Assembly: GCF_900114625.1 (NCBI RefSeq)
Contig: NZ_FOZL01000001.1
Span: forward strand, 2,852,001-2,916,000
DNA: 64,000 nt
Origin: Granulicella pectinivorans
GTDB taxonomy: Bacteria > Acidobacteriota > Terriglobia > Terriglobales > Acidobacteriaceae
Direction of reading: 5' to 3'
Each line of letters begins with the position of its first letter. The stretch's first letter is position 1. The notes beneath the pieces were generated by a model. That model had not been told where the DNA came from. It did no database searches and saw only the letters and a program-made list of their open reading frames with translations. A program made the position numbers and the translations under genes. Of the stretch, positions 60,489 through 64,000 are shown in pieces.

Positions 60489-62204
60489 ATGAAGATGCGA
60501 TGGTTTGGAGTTTTGACGGCGTGCATTGCTTCCATGGCTACGTCATCGGTGGCGCAGAAGATCGACCTTGGAGGGAGCGGGTGGAGCTTTCAGACGACTC
60601 TCGATGAAAAAGCACTTCCGGTTAGTGTGCCGCACACATGGATGACCATGAAGGGCTATGAGCGGTTCATCGGAAACGCTACCTATCAGCGCGATTTCAC
60701 TGGACCCACCGTGAGGCCTGGGCAGGTCGTACGTCTGCACTTCGACGCAGTGTATGACGAAGCTCATGTGTGGCTGAACGGGCGGATGCTGGGAGTGCAT
60801 GAGGGCGGCTACACCCCGTTTGAATTCGACGTCACTACACTGTTGAAGCCCGGGGCAAATCATCTTCTGCTGGAGGTGAGTAATACGCCGACTCTTTCCA
60901 CGATTCCGGCTATCGCTAGCTCTCACGGGTCGAAGGACTATCCGCTCTACGGAGCGGCAACGGGTGAGGGTATCGTGGGGTGGATGCCATACGGGGGAAT
61001 CGTAAGGCCCGTCAGCCTGCTGATCACGGACGCAGTGTATTTCGAAAAGATGAAGGTGAATGCGAAACCGGACCTTGTGCACCATACCGCTGCGATCGAG
61101 GTGCATGTCTGGATGCACAACGGGGGCGCTAACGGGAAGACCGTATTGCCCAAAGGCACGGTTGCAGGCCTCGCCACGCAGTTCAAGCCGACGCGTATTG
61201 CAGCGCATGCCGATGCCGACGTTGTGTGGCGCGGCACGTTGCAGGATGCACATCTTTGGAGCGTTCGAGACCCGTTCCTGTATGACGCACAGGTAGCGAT
61301 TGATGGTGATGAACAGACTGCCAGGATTGGTGTGCGTGAGATTCGCGTGCAGGGAACAGAACTCCTACTGAACGGACGACCTGTGCATCTCTTCGGCGCT
61401 AACCGTGTCAGTGAAGATCCCAAGGAAGGTCTCCGTGAATCTGAAGAGATCGTGCAGCGCGATATGTCCGACATGCTCGCGGACAACATGCGCATGATGC
61501 GCATTGCACACTATCCGCAGACGCCTGCATTGCTCGATTTCGCCGACGCTCACGGCATGCTCCTCATTCCCGAAGCAGGCAATTGGAATATGAGTGCATG
61601 GCAGATGGCGGATCCCGGCATTCGTGCCACCTGGAAGAAGCAGATGAAAGAGATGATGGAGCAAGACTGGAACCATCCTTCCGTCATTGCCTGGAGCGTT
61701 GGCAACGAGTACGAGTCATATACAAAAGACGGCATCGACTGGACGCGCGATATGCGCGCCTACACCCTGGGACTCGATCCGACTCGCCTCATTACCTTCG
61801 CCTCGCGGTTCACGCAAGAACCCGTTGTGAAGACCGGCAAGGATGAGGCGAGCCAGTACTCGGACTTTGTATCCGTCAACATCTATGGAGGCTACGCAAA
61901 GCGCTTCGACCGTGTGCATGAGCTGTATCCGGATAAGCCTGTATTTGTAACAGAATTTGGCAAGATGGGCGAACCCGGTACGCACGATCCAGAGCGGATC
62001 AAGGACATCACCGAAGCGGTCACGGCGATGAAGGCAAGACCTTGGATGATCGGTGGTTCGCTCTGGACATGGAACGACTACCGTTCCCTCCATCGCGGTA
62101 CACCAGCCAGCGGCATTCGGTATTGGGGTGTTGTGAACATCAATCGAGAGCACCGCGATAGCTGGGATGCCGTGCAGAAGCTCTTCTCAACGGAGCTGCC
62201 ATAG
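60489..62204 (+). CDS. GH2-family glycoside hydrolase, secreted
   Basis: A 571-residue exported enzyme of the beta-galactosidase/beta-glucuronidase family; signal peptide ends near SSVAQ. A jelly-roll domain (VPHTWMTMKGYERFIGNATY, VWLNGRMLGVHEGGYTPFEF) and an immunoglobulin-like domain precede the barrel with LFGANRVSEDPKEG. Acid/base Glu407 is in WSVGNEYES and the nucleophile Glu489 in FVTEFGKMG. It is shorter than LacZ and closest in layout to beta-glucuronidases. A terminator separates it from the TonB gene, although a short leader could allow readthrough. It converges on the second MFS gene with 3 bases between stops. Confidence 0.9.
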   Translation: MKMRWFGVLTACIASMATSSVAQKIDLGGSGWSFQTTLDEKALPVSVPHTWMTMKGYERFIGNATYQRDFTGPTVRPGQVVRLHFDAVYDEAHVWLNGRMLGVHEGGYTPFEFDVTTLLKPGANHLLLEVSNTPTLSTIPAIASSHGSKDYPLYGAATGEGIVGWMPYGGIVRPVSLLITDAVYFEKMKVNAKPDLVHHTAAIEVHVWMHNGGANGKTVLPKGTVAGLATQFKPTRIAAHADADVVWRGTLQDAHLWSVRDPFLYDAQVAIDGDEQTARIGVREIRVQGTELLLNGRPVHLFGANRVSEDPKEGLRESEEIVQRDMSDMLADNMRMMRIAHYPQTPALLDFADAHGMLLIPEAGNWNMSAWQMADPGIRATWKKQMKEMMEQDWNHPSVIAWSVGNEYESYTKDGIDWTRDMRAYTLGLDPTRLITFASRFTQEPVVKTGKDEASQYSDFVSVNIYGGYAKRFDRVHELYPDKPVFVTEFGKMGEPGTHDPERIKDITEAVTAMKARPWMIGGSLWTWNDYRSLHRGTPASGIRYWGVVNINREHRDSWDAVQKLFSTELP

Positions 62205-62207
62205 AAG

Positions 62208-63455
62208 CTATACGGCAGCGAGTGCTGGCTCATCGTGTTTGCGGGTAAAGCTCCTCCACAGCAGCACGATCGCAATGGGATGAAGGACGGCCATCAGGAA
62301 GAAGACGGGGGCATATCCCCCGTGCGTTACAAACCATGCAATGATCTCACTGGAGAGCATGCCGCCGAATCCGCTGCCGGCCGCGATGAGTCCGGCAGCC
62401 TTGCCTACGAGTGATGGCGGGTAGAGCTCAACGACCGTGGCGGTCAGAGTAACCAGCCAGCTCATATGAGCGAACGCTATGATCGATGCGATGCCAATGG
62501 CGAGTGCGCTCGACGAGACCAAAGCGCACAGCGGGCTCAGCGGCATGAGGCATGCTGCCACAAGCATGGTGTAGCGATACGCGCGACCAACTCCCATGCC
62601 GCGTCGAATCAAGGTGCCGGAAAAGAGTCCTCCGGCGAGTGTGCCGATTCCTGCGGCAAAGTAAACACCCCATCCCAGATGAGCGATTTGCGTCAGCGTG
62701 AGTCCGCGTGCGCTGAGCAGATATTTCGGAAACCAGAAGAGGTAGAAGTACCAGACTGGATCGGTAAGCCCGCGTGCGACCATCAGCTTCCAGGTTGACG
62801 AACGAGCGAAGACCGTGCGGAGCCCCGATCCGGTATTGGACTTCGGTGGACGCTCCACAGAACGCGTCGCATCTTTCCGGTAACAAGCAAACCAAAACGG
62901 AAGCCAAAGAAGGCCGGCCGTGCCGTCGATCAGGAAGATGGATCGCCATGGGAGATGAGTGGTCACCGCTGCAATTGTTGGTATAGCGATAACCGCTCCC
63001 ACGGTTGCGCCCATCGTGTAGATCCCGATGGCGAGGCCACGTCGTGACTTCTCGAAGTACTCTCCCACCGCCTTGGGCGCGGCAACCCAAAGTCCCGGTT
63101 CACCCAGGCCGAGGCAGAAGCGTCCGATGCCGAGGTGCAGGGCAGATCTTGCAAAGGCAGTCGCGGCCTCGGCAACCGACCACCAGCCAACGAACAGGGC
63201 CATGGACTTTCGCGTGCCAAGCGCATCGGACACGAAACCCGCGATTGCATAGGCGATGGCGGACGCAAAGAGGAACAGCGAGACGATATGACCGTAGCCG
63301 CGATCGCTGAGATGCAGCTCCGCCTGAAAGCGTGGTGCCACAACGGAGAGGCTCTGGCGGTCGAAGTAGTTGATGAGCGCGACGACAAAGAGAAGAGCAA
63401 CAAGCTGCGCCTGACGGCCGCGCGATGCAGGGACGGGTTCCACTTCTTTTGGCAT
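62208..63455 (-). CDS. MFS transporter, sugar-acid (ACS) type, module 2
   Basis: A 415-residue carrier resembling the one at 51617-52921, with ALINYFDRQSLSVVAPRF, GLGEPGLWVAAPKAVGEYF and LTDPVWYFYLFWFPKYLL. ATG 63455 is chosen since AAGG lies before it; an in-frame TTG is eight codons upstream. It lies 14 bases after the stop of a second FAD oxidoreductase, so module 2 has the reverse gene order (FAD then MFS) and opposite strand to module 1. Substrate unknown, but a hexuronate-like compound is plausible. Confidence 0.9.
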   Translation of the reverse strand: MPKEVEPVPASRGRQAQLVALLFVVALINYFDRQSLSVVAPRFQAELHLSDRGYGHIVSLFLFASAIAYAIAGFVSDALGTRKSMALFVGWWSVAEAATAFARSALHLGIGRFCLGLGEPGLWVAAPKAVGEYFEKSRRGLAIGIYTMGATVGAVIAIPTIAAVTTHLPWRSIFLIDGTAGLLWLPFWFACYRKDATRSVERPPKSNTGSGLRTVFARSSTWKLMVARGLTDPVWYFYLFWFPKYLLSARGLTLTQIAHLGWGVYFAAGIGTLAGGLFSGTLIRRGMGVGRAYRYTMLVAACLMPLSPLCALVSSSALAIGIASIIAFAHMSWLVTLTATVVELYPPSLVGKAAGLIAAGSGFGGMLSSEIIAWFVTHGGYAPVFFLMAVLHPIAIVLLWRSFTRKHDEPALAAV

Positions 63456-63469
63456 CGTTGCGCCTTGTC

Positions 63470-64000
63470 TCAGTAGCAATTGATCTGAAAGATTGCTGGA
63501 AGGGCAGGACCATGGGAAAGGATAACCACCGAGATTGCCTGCGTTTGTATCGGGGATGGCAGATTGAGCGTGTACCTTGTCTGATGGTTCTCGTTCACAT
63601 GCGCGAGAACATTGCCGTTAGCATCACGGACTTCGAAGGCCCTTACGCAGCCGGGCATCACATGCTCGGGATGTCCCATCAATACCGACTCCATGGGGTG
63701 ATCGTAGTCTGTGTCGAAGGTGATCTCGATCGTGTGAATCTTCTGCGGATTGGGCCACTGCAGGGTGAGTACGGGCTCTTTGTCTTCGCGCGCCGGCACC
63801 CATGCGTTCGTGCCCTCCCATGGACGGCTGCATCCGTTGATGATGTTATGCGGTTCATACGGACGCAGCGGGGGCGTGATCGTCATGGCGAGGTTCCTCG
63901 CGACGGGTCGGCGATCCGGCAGCCAGAATGCAAAGGTATCGATGCCGGAGTTGTCGGGCGGTGTCTGGATAAGGCTCTTCGCAACTGCCTTGTTCATTTT
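63470..64000 (-). CDS. FAD oxidoreductase C-terminal region, module 2 (partial)
   Basis: About 176 residues of a protein that continues beyond the window edge. The visible part aligns with the C-terminal beta-sandwich of the FAD oxidoreductase at 52918-55212: PVLTLQWPNPQKIHTIEITF matches LTLTWDEEHAVSVIDLTF, and both end in a strand of the type IFQINCY / IYEIRVY. A methionine at 63997 is probably internal. The flavin domain is not seen, so the enzyme call depends on homology with module 1 and on the same MFS neighbour. Confidence 0.65.
   Translation of the reverse strand, partial: KMNKAVAKSLIQTPPDNSGIDTFAFWLPDRRPVARNLAMTITPPLRPYEPHNIINGCSRPWEGTNAWVPAREDKEPVLTLQWPNPQKIHTIEITFDTDYDHPMESVLMGHPEHVMPGCVRAFEVRDANGNVLAHVNENHQTRYTLNLPSPIQTQAISVVILSHGPALPAIFQINCY

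Overview
The window is about 60% GC and looks like the chromosome of a soil acidobacterium (Acidobacteriota, class Terriglobia, near Granulicella, Terriglobus or Edaphobacter). This rests on four things: a very large Oar-type TonB-dependent receptor with an N-terminal carboxypeptidase-regulatory-like domain, an abundance of secreted glycoside hydrolases, short dispersed palindromic repeats, and protein families remembered from that group. No rRNA or tRNA gene, CRISPR array or insertion sequence was found.

Layout. 1-9.4 kb holds housekeeping and peptidase genes: the end of a probable outer-membrane protein, queF, an MFS carrier, a family 2 glycosyltransferase, a secreted alpha-L-fucosidase on the minus strand, an M28 peptidase, OsmC, an M20 peptidase, mobA and an MlaF-like ATPase. 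9.5-17.1 kb holds cell-surface polysaccharide genes (a polyprenyl-phosphate sugar transferase, and an MBOAT acyltransferase paired with an SGNH-like protein), with nadE and a DsbA-like protein between them. 16.5-18.7 kb is a repeat-rich island with a small putative zinc-binding protein, a GIY-YIG nuclease flanked by composite repeats, and a hexanucleotide array. 18.7-27.5 kb holds a purine permease, a cupin, a histone-H1-like protein, a GNAT, and a broken peptidoglycan cluster (mraY, then murD-ftsW-murG). 27.5-37.9 kb is mostly one long minus-strand run: an alpha-L-rhamnosidase, a penicillin acylase, a LOV-domain histidine kinase, a MOSC protein, a large membrane protein, a prenyl diphosphate synthase and a small membrane protein. 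38-43.8 kb is mixed: a Na+/H+ antiporter, a CPBP protease, a DHH phosphoesterase, and a DinB / WYL-regulator / SnoaL-like trio.

From 43.8 kb to the end lies a glycan-utilisation locus. It contains a Tat-type secreted protein, a GH20 enzyme with an unusual catalytic motif, an NCS1 carrier, two GH30-like paralogues, a LacI regulator, two MFS + FAD-oxidoreductase gene pairs, an 1193-residue TonB-dependent receptor and a GH2 enzyme. Three copies of a 14-bp palindrome (GTTAANCGNTTAAC type) sit at the starts of the main transcription units and probably are the operators of the LacI regulator. The inferred logic is outer-membrane uptake of an oligosaccharide, periplasmic trimming by GH30/GH2/GH20, import by the MFS carriers and oxidation by the FAD enzymes. 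The substrate cannot be read from sequence.

The most unusual signals are: the predicted LacI regulon with duplicated oxidoreductase/transporter modules; a second shared operator (CGACAGA/TCTGTCG) linking the DinB and SnoaL-like genes to a WYL regulator; several families of small dispersed repeats, two of which run into coding sequence (murD and a membrane protein); a GIY-YIG gene bracketed by one repeat family; and a complete LOV photosensor kinase in an operon with a penicillin acylase.
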